A program made the translations under genes and the position numbers. Positions 33,896 through 45,504 of a stretch of 64,000 bases of DNA are shown one piece after another; position 1 is the stretch's first letter; each line of letters starts with the position of its first letter. Source of the stretch: Cyathus striatus (Eukaryota > Basidiomycota > Agaricomycetes > Agaricales > Nidulariaceae); the NCBI GenBank assembly GCA_025738555.1, contig JAOVFP010000017.1, forward strand, positions 2,418,001-2,482,000, in the 5' to 3' direction. The notes below the pieces were generated by a model. It made no database searches. It saw only the letters and a list, made by a program, of their open reading frames with translations, and was not told the DNA's origin.

Positions 33896-36037
33896 AAGTA
33901 CCCGTTGTTAGTTAGCGTTGGTCTCATACTCAGCCTCCAGTTCTAGTTTTTGCGGCGTGTGATGGTGGTGTCTGATACCAAAGGCAGTGGCTTAGGAATA
34001 GAGCAAGGCGTAGTTGGCGTTAATGAGCGTAGCAGTGTGGAGAGTCAGTGATTAGCGGTGATGGACAACATGACAGGGGGGTGATAGGGAGGGTTGTTAT
34101 CTGCAGGACATGTAACTTGTAGTATGTCTTTGGACTCTGTCTTGTTTACAGACTGTATACAACTTGTCACTAGTAATTTACATGTAAAACACAAAATTAG
34201 TCTTTATTCTTAGTGCTCTGACCAGGTAACTTAATAATTATGATAGACATAATGTCGGAAAAATCGAGAACACCATATTTGCCCAGGTATGAACATATCA
34301 GGCCATATCAGGCCATCAGGACTTTGGGGGGGAGATATGGTTTAAAAATCAATTTATCCGGTCTTTTCATTATAGTCAGTATTATATGTAATGAACACAA
34401 TGATGGCTACAATATGGTGTGGTGCTTTTGATCAGGGAGAAATGGTTCAATAATCAACTTATCCACTGTTTCTTATAGACAAGCATATATTATGAATGAC
34501 CAACATCGTCAGTAAAGGCAGCATTGCTATTAGATTTGCCCACAATATTCACTTTATTTTGTAATGGTGAACGATCTATATGCACTCCTGCTATTACACA
34601 ATAGAGGTAACACATATATTTCCGGAATACTATACAAACTGATTATGTACTTATAACTACATACCATTTATTCTAAGCGACCCCTACGTCCAAGCTACGT
34701 ACCCCACAAACGAAGCAAAGGTGGAAATGTCTCAAATAAAATAGGTATTAGAACTTACCTAGCCCGTGAACAGCCATGAATGTGCGGCAAAAGGTGAGAG
34801 CCTCGAAAAATAATCATTAACTCACCATGTTCAGAACACTAGTGGCACTAGACTAAGCTAGTAGATAAGAATGACAGTGCGAAGCGGGGACACAGGACAG
34901 GGGAAATCGAGTGGGGATGGCACGTATGAAGTCAAAACCTGCTCCCTTATATGCATATTTGCAAGATGGCGCTGTGGAGCATTCGCACCCTTGTTCTCCA
35001 ACCGATGGAGCCGGAATTTGTCTGGAATCCAATTTTACGGCAACAAGAAACATAATCGGTTCCGGCGAATGGGTCCCTAAGTCAAACATCATTTAGTCAT
35101 ACTCACAACAAAAGAGCTGTAGGTCCGTCTATCTGTGCCCGCCGCTGCAGCGCTGAATCCAAATGAGTATGAGACCACATTAGGGGGCAAGTTGGTAACA
35201 CTTTCTTGCAGCGTTTTTACGTGAATTCATGCAGTATATTCACTTTTATTCAGTATAACTCATATAATATGATCTGATGCGTGTCCTAGGTATAATGTAA
35301 ATAGAAATAACCATAGGTAATGTGATATGATATGCATATCTTGAGGCAACCTACCAGAATGACCATAAGTGATATCGCCTGATTCTCTTGCCTAGAGTGA
35401 CATAACAGAAATAATCAGAAATGATATATTCTGATATGCTTTCCTTGGAACAACTTGTCGGAAATGATCAGAAGTTAACAGACCAGATATGCATTCCAGC
35501 GAGCTACAAATCAGGCACGATTGTACCTTATGTGGGCTGAAATACTAGCTAGTGGAAAACAAATCAGTACTTATAATACATACCAGGAATTATGTGACCT
35601 TATAAGTGGACTGATATGGCTCGCCACCAAGGCTGATCACATCATATAAGTCCATCAGGAATATCAGCACCTGATATGGTTTTTACGATTTTTCCGACAA
35701 AATCATGCTATGTTTCAAAAAGTTGACAGCTGCGGCCTCGTGCAAAAAGTTGCGCCGAACAGGCACAACATATGTGCACTTTGACCGTCATAGCCTACTT
35801 ACTACAGCGCTGAAGACACTCGCCAAAGTATATTAGTATTCTTCCATCAAATATTTACCTAGGTTCGATAACCACCAAAAATCATTGCAAAGCTATGCAT
35901 CGGTTTCTCTTATCTTTGTATCATTCAATTCTGAAACAGAATGCTTTATTAAGACGTTGTCTGATACCGGAGCTTCTACAAGTTTCATAATCTTTATAAG
36001 TCCAGGTCCAGGAGGTTCCAAATATCCCTTTCCACTC
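33896..36037. other. intergenic, AT-rich with short direct repeats
   Basis: No gene. At 34333 and 34437 two related stretches (GAGATATGGTTTAAAAATCAA and the GAGAAATGGTTCAATAATCAA version, both followed by TTATCC) form a 104-bp-spaced direct repeat. At 35260-35690 the motif TGATAT/CCTGATATGG recurs in both orientations. Both look like eroded mobile-element DNA of unknown class. A minus-strand frame at 34853-35092 is not supported. Confidence 0.35.
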
Positions 36038-37833
36038 ATGGATATCACTGATCCCCAATATGTTTCGCAGGCCTTACAATATAAAACTAATGTTGGATAT
36101 TCTTATGGTACGTAGCTTTAAGTAAACTCTTCTGTTGGCATATACCTTACTCATTTCTGTAGCTATATGTGTAGCATCCCTAACATACGACATAATTCTA
36201 TATCTTCCAGATGAGATTGAGTATATATGGATGTAAGCGACCACATCATATCAAGCACCTGTCATGTTATAAATAAAAAGGATAGGGGAATGGATTGGTC
36301 CAGCATACCAAAGTATTTGTATTTAATATCACGATACCAAGGAGTGCTGTTTGCATTGTGAGCATTTCTGGTGCCGTTTTTCATAATGGTTTGATATCGT
36401 TACTATCTAAAGTATCGAAACAAGAGGTGATGGTTCTTTCCTTATTTTTAATCCTGCAATCTGATAATTGAACAAACAGCCAATAGCCCATATTCGTATG
36501 CTACAGACCAAGTAAGTAGTTATGGAATGTATCGGCATTTAATTGATTGATCATAATCATCTAAGTTGTACGTATAACTTGGCAATTTATCATCAAGTCG
36601 ATCTGTACTAAGTTCATAGCTGCCAATCGGTGTTAGGATGGTATCAGGGATAGTAAGTGTTCACTATATATATATATATATATTAAGAGAGGGTGTCTTA
36701 AGAGTCTTCATCTCTAACATAGCGGAGGTATTGCACCAATGACAACACTAGTCAGTATCATATTTATGTTGCGCGTTAGCGCTTTATATGGACATTCGCG
36801 ACTAGGTTTGTCTCCTCCGTTTCACCTCTAGTGACATAACTGACCCTGATGTACCACTTAAACTTAAAGTGATTGCATTTCTATTCACACTTTGGATAGG
36901 TTAGTTCGAACCCACCAAAAATCAATCAAACTACTCACTTCAATCGAACATTTCTTGTAGTACAATTCGTGGTATATATATCATTTCTACTTCTCTAATC
37001 CACGCTAACGATTTCATCCCATTTTCTAGACTGGTTTCGGAGTGTTGACATACTATTGCATAAAGATAACTCCACATATATCTGCAGTTCCTTTGGTGGG
37101 CTGCGTAATTCCTCCAAGTATAAACGCCAACCGGTTATTGGAAGTCTTGTCTTGGTAGATTACCTTTTCACATTCACTGCATTATTTCTCATTGGTTTTA
37201 CCTTATTAGGGGTCCGAGTTTATTTGTTAGCTGCAAGCTACTTTTACTTCTCCGCAACACAATAATTTCTAACTTATTGATAAAGTGATATTATTTCTCA
37301 TGACAATGGCAACATTCTGGCAGATTCAGGTAGACGAAAAGATAGGGCCCAGCGGCAGGTGGAAAAGAGTCAAGCTATATCCATTGCTCTCTTCGATCTT
37401 AACAGATGGAACGGTTTTCTTCTTTTTGATATTCGGTAAGTGGAAGAATAACAACGTAACATCATATTAACTGAAAGACGAAGTATCGGATCTGATATTG
37501 ACAATTCAAGATTGCGCCAATACACCGCTAACAACTAAGAGTGAAGAGTTTCGACCGTAAGCTACCAACAAAGTTCTCTACTTTCTTTCTTGCAGCTAAC
37601 ATACATATGTGTAGTTGGGTCATCGCAATCCGCTCCGTAGCTGTAAGTTTTAGATTTCACGATGAAATATTTTTAATGGCAATTTATAACAGGGATCACG
37701 CCTTGTACTGAACCTTCGCCGGATTACAGGTAAATCATCTGACAATACGAAGCACTACACATCGATGCTCTTTGGACACCATGCCACTCGCCTTGATAAT
37801 ATAGTAGATCTCCGAGAGGAAGTAGAACCATAG
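36038..37833 (+). CDS. DUF6533-type multi-pass membrane protein, copy 2 (intactness uncertain)
   Basis: Paralogue of the 28670 gene with the same exon order: 36038-36107 (MDITDPQYVSQALQYKTNVG), 36173-36232 (ICVASLTYDIILYLPDEIEY + IW) and GMDWSSIPKYLYLISRYQGV near 36290. Then come CQSVLGWYQG near 36630, SIIFMLRVSALYGHSR near 36760, LKVIAFLFTLWIG, TPHISAVPLVGCVIPPS near 37080, TFWQIQVDEKIGPSGRWKR near 37300, WVIAIRSVAGSRLVLNLRRI near 37620-37730, and a stop at 37831-37833. The Asp/Glu-Ile-Glu-Tyr-Ile-Trp signature and seven hydrophobic blocks fit the DUF6533 family. One join (after EVLSW, near 37155) meets a stop before a usable donor, so a frameshift or a missed intron is likely. A (TA)n run at 36666-36684 lies in an intron. 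Confidence 0.6.
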
Positions 37834-38377
37834 AACATGATACATTCAAGTTCAGCTTTGGAGTGTGGTTTCGCAAACCAATTTGTATATAAAGATGGTA
37901 CCACTTGTCAGAAATAGCTACCAGTAGTATAACTCATGTTGTCCAGTATTTTACTATGCATACACCCGAAAACAAAAGTCAATTTACAATAGTAGCGCAC
38001 AGACATACGGGCATCAGCGGGGTGGAAAGAATTTAGAATACCTAGTGTTTCCTTCCTCGTTCAACAGAAGCGTCCACAGTCGTATGACCAACTCCAAGTT
38101 ATTTCGGTCGGTCTCTTAGATAACCGTTTATGATTGGTAAAGCGGGATATAATTAGATTGTCGTCTTTCATGTGTTTGGGCGTCCTTCAGAATTATCCCC
38201 GACAGTCTTCACAACTTGAAGATGACCGGAAATCCCGAAGCCTCGATCATTGCAGTCTTTTTTAGTCAGAAAAAGCCTGATTACAAACGAAAATAGATAG
38301 TAATTCGTAAGAGGAAACGTTGCAAATAAGCTTAGTTGCTCATCGACAATGTACATGAAAATGTAATTCGTGAATGG
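37834..38377. other. intergenic, upstream of the SDR gene
   Basis: No gene seen. Contains the SDR promoter region at its right end. Confidence 0.4.
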
Positions 38378-38385
38378 TATAAATA
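38378..38385 (+). promoter_or_regulatory. TATA box of the SDR gene
   Basis: TATAAATA stands 106 bp upstream of the start codon at 38484, a normal place for a fungal TATA element with a short 5' leader. Confidence 0.5.
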
Positions 38386-38483
38386 CAGGCCGATTTTGAG
38401 ATTGTAAAAAGCATCAGCTACGCACATCCCACAACTCCTCAGTTCGAATATCCCCCCATTTTTCTCCGTAACAACATCCCTTT

Positions 38484-39510
38484 ATGATCATGTCTACTCC
38501 TAAAGTTTGGTTCAGTAAGTGACAGAACATGTTCAATCGTGGCAGAAATGAATACGATTCATTAATTTGTAGTTACTGGTGCCTCCAGTGGCTTAGGATT
38601 GTCTGTTCTTAACCATGTCCTTTCCAAGGGAGACATCGCAGTCGCCACGCTTCGTAAACCCGATGTACTCGCTGACCTAGCTTCCCAATACAAGAATACC
38701 CAATTGGTCCTGGTAAAACTCGACGTCACCAAGCCAGACGAGATTAAAGCTGCTTTTGCTTTTGCACATAAGAAATTTGGCCGTATCGATGTCGTCTACA
38801 GCAATGCGGGCTACGCCACCTTAGGCGAAGTAGAAGGAACTGACGATAGGGATGCCCGGAATATGTTTGAAGTAAACTTCTGGGGCTCGGCAAATGTTTT
38901 GAGAGAGGCGATTCTGTTCTTCCGTGAAGTCAATAAGCCTGCTGGAGGACGTTTCTTGCAGGCATCGTCAATTGCAGGTGTCAGTGGAATGGGGGCACTC
39001 GGATATTATTCCGCGAGGTTCGTTAGTCTTACTATAAACGAGACCTACTTAACTTAATGGTATATAGTAAGTTCGCCATCGAAGGGCTCGTAGAAGGAAT
39101 TTCCAAGGAGATCCATTCTTCCTGGAATATCAAAGTACGCAACCTTTGCATTAAACAAGGCAATTGGCGCTAAATTCATAATTATTTAGATCAACCTTTT
39201 GCAGCTAGGATCATTCCGTACAAAGGCAGTACGTGAATCAATGGTTATTGCTCCAATTCACCCAGCATATGTTGGTGGAAACAGTATTCCAGTCCGCGAA
39301 TACTTTATTGGACCCCAAATTCTTCAAGACATGTCAGACAGTGATAAGGCCGCACGCGAGATTTATAACATTGCCAATGATAACGACACGTCTCTGCATG
39401 TGCCTCTTGGACTTGATGCGCTTGGAATTGTAAGTGGGAAGGCGGCACAGACCAATGACGAGGTCAAGGAGGCTGGAAAGTGGTCTGTTGACTTGAAGCA
39501 GGATAAATAA
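38484..39510 (+). CDS. NAD(P)-dependent short-chain dehydrogenase/reductase
   Basis: Four exons: 38484-38514, 38573-39017, 39068-39134 and 39190-39510, about 287 residues, typical for a classical SDR. Motifs in order: the cofactor-binding TGASSGLG glycine motif created across intron 1 (VWFITGASSGLG); the LDVT acidic loop; the structural NAG motif (VYSNAGYATLG); the catalytic Ser in QASSIAG; and the catalytic pair in YYSASKFAIEG, the Lys being assembled across intron 2. The C-terminal part has GSFRTKA, the usual position of the substrate loop, and then diverges. The enzyme should oxidise or reduce an alcohol/carbonyl in the cytosol; the substrate cannot be inferred. A second in-frame ATG at 38490 is equally possible. 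Intact, with no neighbour that suggests a pathway. Confidence 0.85.
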
Positions 39511-39659
39511 ACGGTAGATTATCGTGTGGGATAATCTGTTCACGTTCAGTATATAACCGAATACAATGTCCTTAAGGATACTTTAGTAGATGCATTGCAA
39601 CACTATGTACTTTCCGGCACCCATAAAAACGTGACGAAGTGTCCTCGGACTTCCGATTC

Positions 39660-40735
39660 CAAGGGTGCTCCGGGATTCGAATCTGTGACCGGGGGTAGGG
39701 GGGGGGGGTGGGTCAGGGGACCAAAAAAAAAAGTTGGAAGGTACCCCCCAAGTACCCCCCCAAGCTTCCCCACCCCATTTCTATGCAGTATTTACATACC
39801 CAATAAATGTATAATGAATACTCATAAGTGTACAATGTGAAAAAGATGCAGCATTGCACTCCATTTTCACTCAGTTGCAAGTTAGCTGCAAGGTGATCTA
39901 TTATTTTTGTTGTATAATATTGGTGTCGATCTGATAAGACCACTTTTGGATCACATTCGAACTCTGAATCTGAACATATTGATGAATAGTTCATCGGTAC
40001 ATTATATTTATAGTGTAAATATGTTGTTTTGCTGATATGCTTCAACCGAAATAGGAACAGATCTTGGGTGCAATCCCTCCAGGCGTTCTGGATGCAGACA
40101 GATACACAGCATGTCCTCAATGTGGAGTTCACAAGTAAAGGGGAATTAACAGGATTAAAAACCTTTACCAATCATGTTGGCAAGAAACCCTGTTGTGATG
40201 TAAAAGCTAAGCGTAATAAAGTATCAAAAATGTCTATGCTTAAGCAAATCACTATAGGTAATTATTTCACAAAGCCAAAAGGAACATGCAATCCGGCAAT
40301 GGTTATGAGCACCCCTCCCCCTGTTTATAGCCTGGTGTTACCAGCTTCGCAATGTTGATCCTTCCAGTACTGAAAGTGTTGAGTGTAAGTTCAAACACTG
40401 TGAAACTTGATTGGTGTGTTACCTTTCTTCTAGTAAAATAATCCTTTACTCATTATGTACTCTCTTCAGTACCATCTAGAACATGTCACATATGGGTAAT
40501 CATATCCCTAGAAAGTGGATTTGTGCAGTTTGCAGTGTTAGTGAAGGACAAGGTGGTAAAAGAACACGGAAGTAGATTGAAGCTTGGTGTGACGTCACGA
40601 GTATTACGTGTGTACTACACCTTCCTAATTTAGAAAATTTGATTGTTACGTAATGGGGGGAGGGGGGGTCCACCAGCAGGTCGATTTAGAAAAGTTGGAC
40701 CCTAGTTCTTTTTTTTGAATCCTGGAGCACCCTTG
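39660..40735. mobile_element. hAT-type DNA transposon, non-autonomous
   Basis: Seen directly: TCCGATTC occurs just outside both ends (39652-39659 and 40736-40743), a perfect 8-bp target duplication. The ends are inverted repeats: CAAGGGTGCTCCGGGATTCG on the left and its near-perfect complement (GAATCCTGGAGCACCCTTG) on the right. An 8-bp duplication with short CA(A/G)GGGTG ends is characteristic of hAT elements. Poly-G and poly-C tracts lie just inside both ends (39693-39775 and 40653-40670). The 1.1 kb interior holds only a fragment with a CPQCG...H...C-like zinc-finger trace (about 40090-40230) and no transposase, so mobility would need another copy. Confidence 0.85.
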
Positions 40736-40809
40736 TCCGATTCGAGAAACTTTTCATGAACTCTGAAGCGGGTACGATGTAAGGAGCTGGGTAGAGTTGA
40801 TTATAATAA

Positions 40810-40892
40810 GGACCCGTAGCTCAGTGGTAGAGCGTGAGATTCCAGTTGATTGGTGTTTCCTCAAGGTCATCCGTTCAATCCGGGTCGGGTTC
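40810..40892 (+). tRNA. tRNA-Trp (anticodon CCA), intron-containing
   Basis: The cloverleaf can be folded by eye. Acceptor GGACCCG pairs with CGGGTTC (one G-U). The D arm is GCTC-AGTGGTA-GAGC. The anticodon stem TGAG pairs with CTCA around TTCCAG, with anticodon CCA at 40842-40844. The variable loop is AGGTC and the T arm is ATCCG-TTCAATC-CGGGT. A 12-nt intron (about 40846-40857) follows position 37, the normal place for nuclear tRNA introns; fungal tRNA-Trp genes usually have one. The lowest anticodon-stem pair is A-C, a small defect. A T-run follows directly. Confidence 0.9.
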
Positions 40893-40893
40893 A

Positions 40894-40898
40894 TTTTT
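40894..40898 (+). terminator. RNA polymerase III terminator
   Basis: TTTTT begins two bases after the tRNA-Trp 3' end, as expected for Pol III termination. Confidence 0.75.
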
Positions 40899-43800
40899 GC
40901 AACCTTTTTGGTTGCCGCGGTAAGAAGTAAGTTAACTAGGTAAGTGTATGCTAAACCAAGGAATATGAAGCCATGGTCATAACCGTATCAAATACTTGTG
41001 AAATTGCATGATTATTTGAATTTGAGATAGAAAATGATTATAATGGGAATAGTTTGGTTATGTAGGTACTGCGTACAACTATTTACTGTATTGTGCTCCG
41101 TCCTTAATATCGCATGTAGTCCAGATCTGAATACTTTTTACTTACATGGTCATAGAAGACGTAAGTGCAGTCACGAATAATACTTACTTAGTATTTAATA
41201 GTACAGAAATTGATTTGGGGTTCGGGCTGTGGTTGTTTGGTAGTGCACCATGCTCCAATTGTTGAACAAGCCGTTGCTTTCAGCGAGCAGTCCTCTACAA
41301 TCGTGTCAGAACAGCAGCTACTTCTACATTCAAGTATGGATGTAAAATCTTAAACTTACGGAACGTCCCCGCGCAACCCGTGCCCACATCAGGCATATTA
41401 TGTATATGATAAACCCACAAATCATTTATTCGGTCATCGTGGCAACTTTCACCCAGAACTCCACACCCAAGTTCTATAACTACGTAGTCGCATGTCCTCT
41501 AAAATCGAATCGAGTAGTCAACATGATTACATGTAAAGTTATGTATAAATTGAATTCGGACTTGATTCGGACGGCTTCAGACGGATTCACTGAAGTGAAG
41601 AGTGCACGGTGTGGTACTTATGTATAGGCCAGTCAAAGGTTATTGCCACCGCCGCACTTTGTTGTGCTACTGCGCTGTCTTTATGTACTTAAACAGGTAT
41701 GAAAAGAATATCCAGCAATCCGGCGAACGACATGCTACGACTCACGAGTCCCGGATGCAATATTTATCCTCCGCGAGGCTCGAGCTGTGTAAGGAATTTA
41801 ACGCTTTATTGAATACAATAGTTTTGTATAGATGGTCTGTGGTATAGAGAATACCAAGTCTTAGATGTTCCGGAGCCGGTACGTTTACTTATTGCCACAG
41901 GTTCGGGATCAATGAGGATCGCGTTCATCGGCCTTATCATTATCAAAGTTAGTGAGCCTTGATGAAAACGTTGTTTAAAACGGTTTAAATTGTCCGCCAT
42001 CCATGGCGAATCTTTGTTACACTTAATTCATTCATCTACTTGGCGTGTTTCCAAATATCTCTAATAGCAATACGCTCCAGGAGAGGTAGTGATTGCTCCT
42101 TACCTCCGGGGCCTGTGCATGCAGTAACAAAAGATATTGTGTAGGAATCTAGATTGATTCGAATGTGACGAACAATTTGCCGTTTCTACAAAAATTGGTC
42201 AATATCTATCTCCTTTATGCGAAGTCTTTCTGAAGGGACCTTTGGGGCACTACCTTAAATTAGTGGCTATCTAAAGCTAAACGGTTCTATGTTTAATATC
42301 ACCGATCAATTAAATGATTAGCAACTTGCTTCGATGATGTTAATGAGAGCATGATACTATTTTCAGCACGCATACGTCTTTTCTGTAAGACGCCTACTAC
42401 TAGAGTATCCTATGGAACTAAACAGAAGGCTAAAGGTTATAGAAGAACATCATAGCGGTCCGACATCCGTTCTTGGGTAGCAAGAATCACAACAATATAG
42501 GACTAGGAGAGAATAGCATTTCAGTGGGAAGTAGCTGATAAAACGCACACTGCGTCAACGTCCCTGATACACCAACCATGCGCAACGGTGAACTGCGGTC
42601 GATATATGCAGCTCACTGCGTAATGTCTTCTAGTTTCCGACTCGCTCGCTGATCGCACTATTGCCACCGAACCGACGGCGCTGCTTTACTTGTGCTGATG
42701 ATACAGTATTAATTGGTAGTATAAGTATGGGTAACATACCGTCGCCGTTGTGAGAATGAAGTAATACTTCGATTCGAAGTGTCAGTACAAATTACATTAG
42801 TGCGAGTTTGTGGATTGCCAGTATTGCATTAGGCCATCAGCCCCACTGTCATTCCGTCCGCGGATGAGGAAGGGGAATGTGGAAGAATTGGAGTCGAAAA
42901 TAAACGGTTGGACAATGAGGCTAGTTTTTTCCCGCGTAGTTGGTTACTTGGGATGAATTTCTGGCTTCGTCTCTCCGCTTTGGGGGAAAAAGGTGTTTTG
43001 TTCGCTGTAATGTGGGAGAAGTAGTTAGATGACTAACGTCTGTCTGTGAAGAGGCATACGTTATAGAATTTCTTCGCAAGAGCATGGATGGGTGAAACGA
43101 GTCAATTTCAAGAGAATATTATACTATAATCCCCGAGACGTCCTCTTAGTTCCCACTATGCCGAACCTTCGCTTGTATCATGGCCGCGCTCATAGATAAA
43201 TATTCCGAGAAAACGTCCGAAATGTATACGTTATTCAGTAGAAGCCAAGAGTGAGCAGCAAGGAATTTCAAGAAAATTCCAAGCACAATTCCGAAATTAT
43301 TTCTCCGAGGTAGAATCGAAAATCAATGCTTTCGCAACACTTTCTCAGAGTCACGACGTGGAACACCTGGCCGAATGCCGGTATAATACTGAAATAGACT
43401 GTAATTCTCATTGAGAAGCGTACCTTTGACGTCGACAGGGTTTAAGACGGCCGAAGTATATATGGACTGGAGGATGAGGATGATGAAGACGATGAGAGAA
43501 CCGCGCTGGCGTGGTGGCTGTTACGACCTGTTACGACCTATGGATTAGTGGTGAGAAAGTTGTGGTGGCGTTTTTTGTTTCGCTTATCGTTCTTTGAGTT
43601 TGTGCGCGTTTGTTGCACGTATATTTTCCGCCTCTGAATCGATCGCGACTGCGACTAGTACCAGCAGCCGCGAACAAAGACCGACATCGAGCTCTAGCAC
43701 CTTCATATGCTAGTGACCTACATAAGATCGACGCCGCTGACGGATAGATTATATGACATTGACATTACATCTGGCGCCCTATCGAGCCTTATCATCGATT

Positions 43801-44628
43801 GTAATGCCTACTATCGGTATCCACCGTTCATTAAGCTAAAGTATATTTACACCCCACTATGAAGACACGTTCAAGCACTAGGTAACACACGTTCTCGAAA
43901 GAAAGACAAAGGCTATTGCGGTTCTTTATCCCAGCCACATTGCAGGCAGCGGGATGATGGGAAAACGGATGTGGAGGAGGTGAAATCAGAATCAGAGACG
44001 TATCAGTCTCGGTGTGTGTATGTAAGTGCGTTACCTCATTCATACCCCTTTACTGGTGATTTGGTCGAGACAGTGGGTATAGAGAAACATATGAAGTATG
44101 TTTCTAAAGAAGATCGACGTATGCCGGCATAACTCCTCGTTTGCGTCAATGATATCCCTCAATACTTACTGTGTTCTCATGTTGTGAGGATAACAGCTAT
44201 CTATCATGACACTGCTGCCAGCCCTGTCAAAACAAATGGATGAAGAAACTCAGGCGTATTTTGTTTCACAGCGTCTGGAGCTAGTCGAACACGATGCAAT
44301 TTCGAAGTTGACGGTGCATGTGCATCGATACTTATCGTTCGACTAATTTTCCTTATTGTGCTTGATGCGTCGTTAGCGAAGGTCTGCGGGAAGGGTTTGG
44401 TGTCAGATTGGTTTTTACCTACTAGGGGCTTCAGTTCACCCCCTGCAACGTTCTAGGAGGAATGAGGCTAATGAACATGATGAAATCAAGCACGTATCCA
44501 GGCGCGTATCCAGGATGTCATCGATACTATAGCCTCGCGAGCGCTCGGCTTCTTATTTCAAGACTTATCGCGAACACGGGCGTTATTTATGGAAGAGATT
44601 CTCCGTTTTTAATCTGCTTCCCGCCGTG
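40899..44628. other. 3.7 kb without a convincing gene
   Basis: No long or spliced frame with recognisable content. There is a small GAYGA-type acidic-codon microrepeat at 43468-43500 and a GTTACGACCT direct duplication at 43519-43540. Nothing else is supportable. Confidence 0.4.
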
Positions 44629-45058
44629 ATGCGTTTCTTTTGGCCTTTCAAATCTAGACCAAGAAATAGATATCAGAAAACTCACTTGATCCCACCAGCA
44701 GGGTTAGGTATGAGTGGTAATTCAAAGGGCAGTGCCCACCTGGATTTGAATGCGCTCAGGCAAAGAGCTTTGGAGAATGCTCCCGGGGCGGCGTCCCGTA
44801 ATCCGTGGTATTGGGAGGGGCGTATCATGTATGTATTACCTCCGTGCCTTGTCCTTGATGTTTTGAATTCCCTGTTTTATTCTTCCGTAGGATCGTAGGC
44901 TCGCGTTAGCCCTTGGTGGGCTGTGGCAACGGCACTCACGTACAATATTTCGCTGCATCAAGTTTGGGGATATCCGCGCGCTGTTCGCGTCCCACAAGCA
45001 GCCTCGTGCTCCGCGTAGAAGGGGGGGCGATGGAAAGCAGTTGCGCTTTTTGTCCTGA
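44629..45058 (+). CDS. small hypothetical basic protein
   Basis: Two exons, 44629-44828 and 44899-45058, joined by a 70-nt intron (GTATGT...CGTAG), give about 119 residues with no stop. The first exon reads MRFFWPFKSRPRNRYQK and continues through an NALRQRALENAPGAA helix to NPWYWEGRI. The second is basic (CIKFGDIRALFASHKQPRAP). Exon 2 uses the second of two adjacent AGs; the first would meet a stop. No domain recognised. Because only the frame and the splice pair support it, it may be a non-coding accident upstream of INO1. Confidence 0.3.
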
Positions 45059-45287
45059 TAACTGGTCACTTCCTATTGCGGATAGTGATATCTAATCATT
45101 TCGATCAAAAGCCCCTGATTCGGCCTGGATTCGGTCGAAATTTACTCCTGATCGTGTCATTCCCATCAAAAAAAAACGGACTTCGAAATTGAATGCGTGA
45201 CATAAATTTTGAATTTTTTGCGTTTTTGACTCTTACCTCTCAACCTCCATCTGCCTACTACCAGCCAGCTTAACCGCTCCCCAATCC

Positions 45288-45295
45288 TATATAAA
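45288..45295 (+). promoter_or_regulatory. TATA box of INO1
   Basis: TATATAAA lies 210 bp before the INO1 start codon. The intervening C/T-rich leader without long A runs fits a transcribed 5' UTR. I did not find a clear inositol-responsive (UAS-INO-like) element. Confidence 0.5.
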
Positions 45296-45504
45296 CCCCT
45301 CTAGTTCTCTGGCATTCTCCAGTGAACTACCCAGCTTCTTGTCGACTCGTCTTCCCAGTACCGGCTCGACAACCACTTTCTAGGAGTATCTTGCACCTTT
45401 TGCATGTACTCGAACCAGCTCTGCAGCTCCCACAACTCCCACAGAGGCATTAAACACACCACCGCAGGTTTTATCATACAATTCTAAGTCCACTCTTCAT
45501 CACA

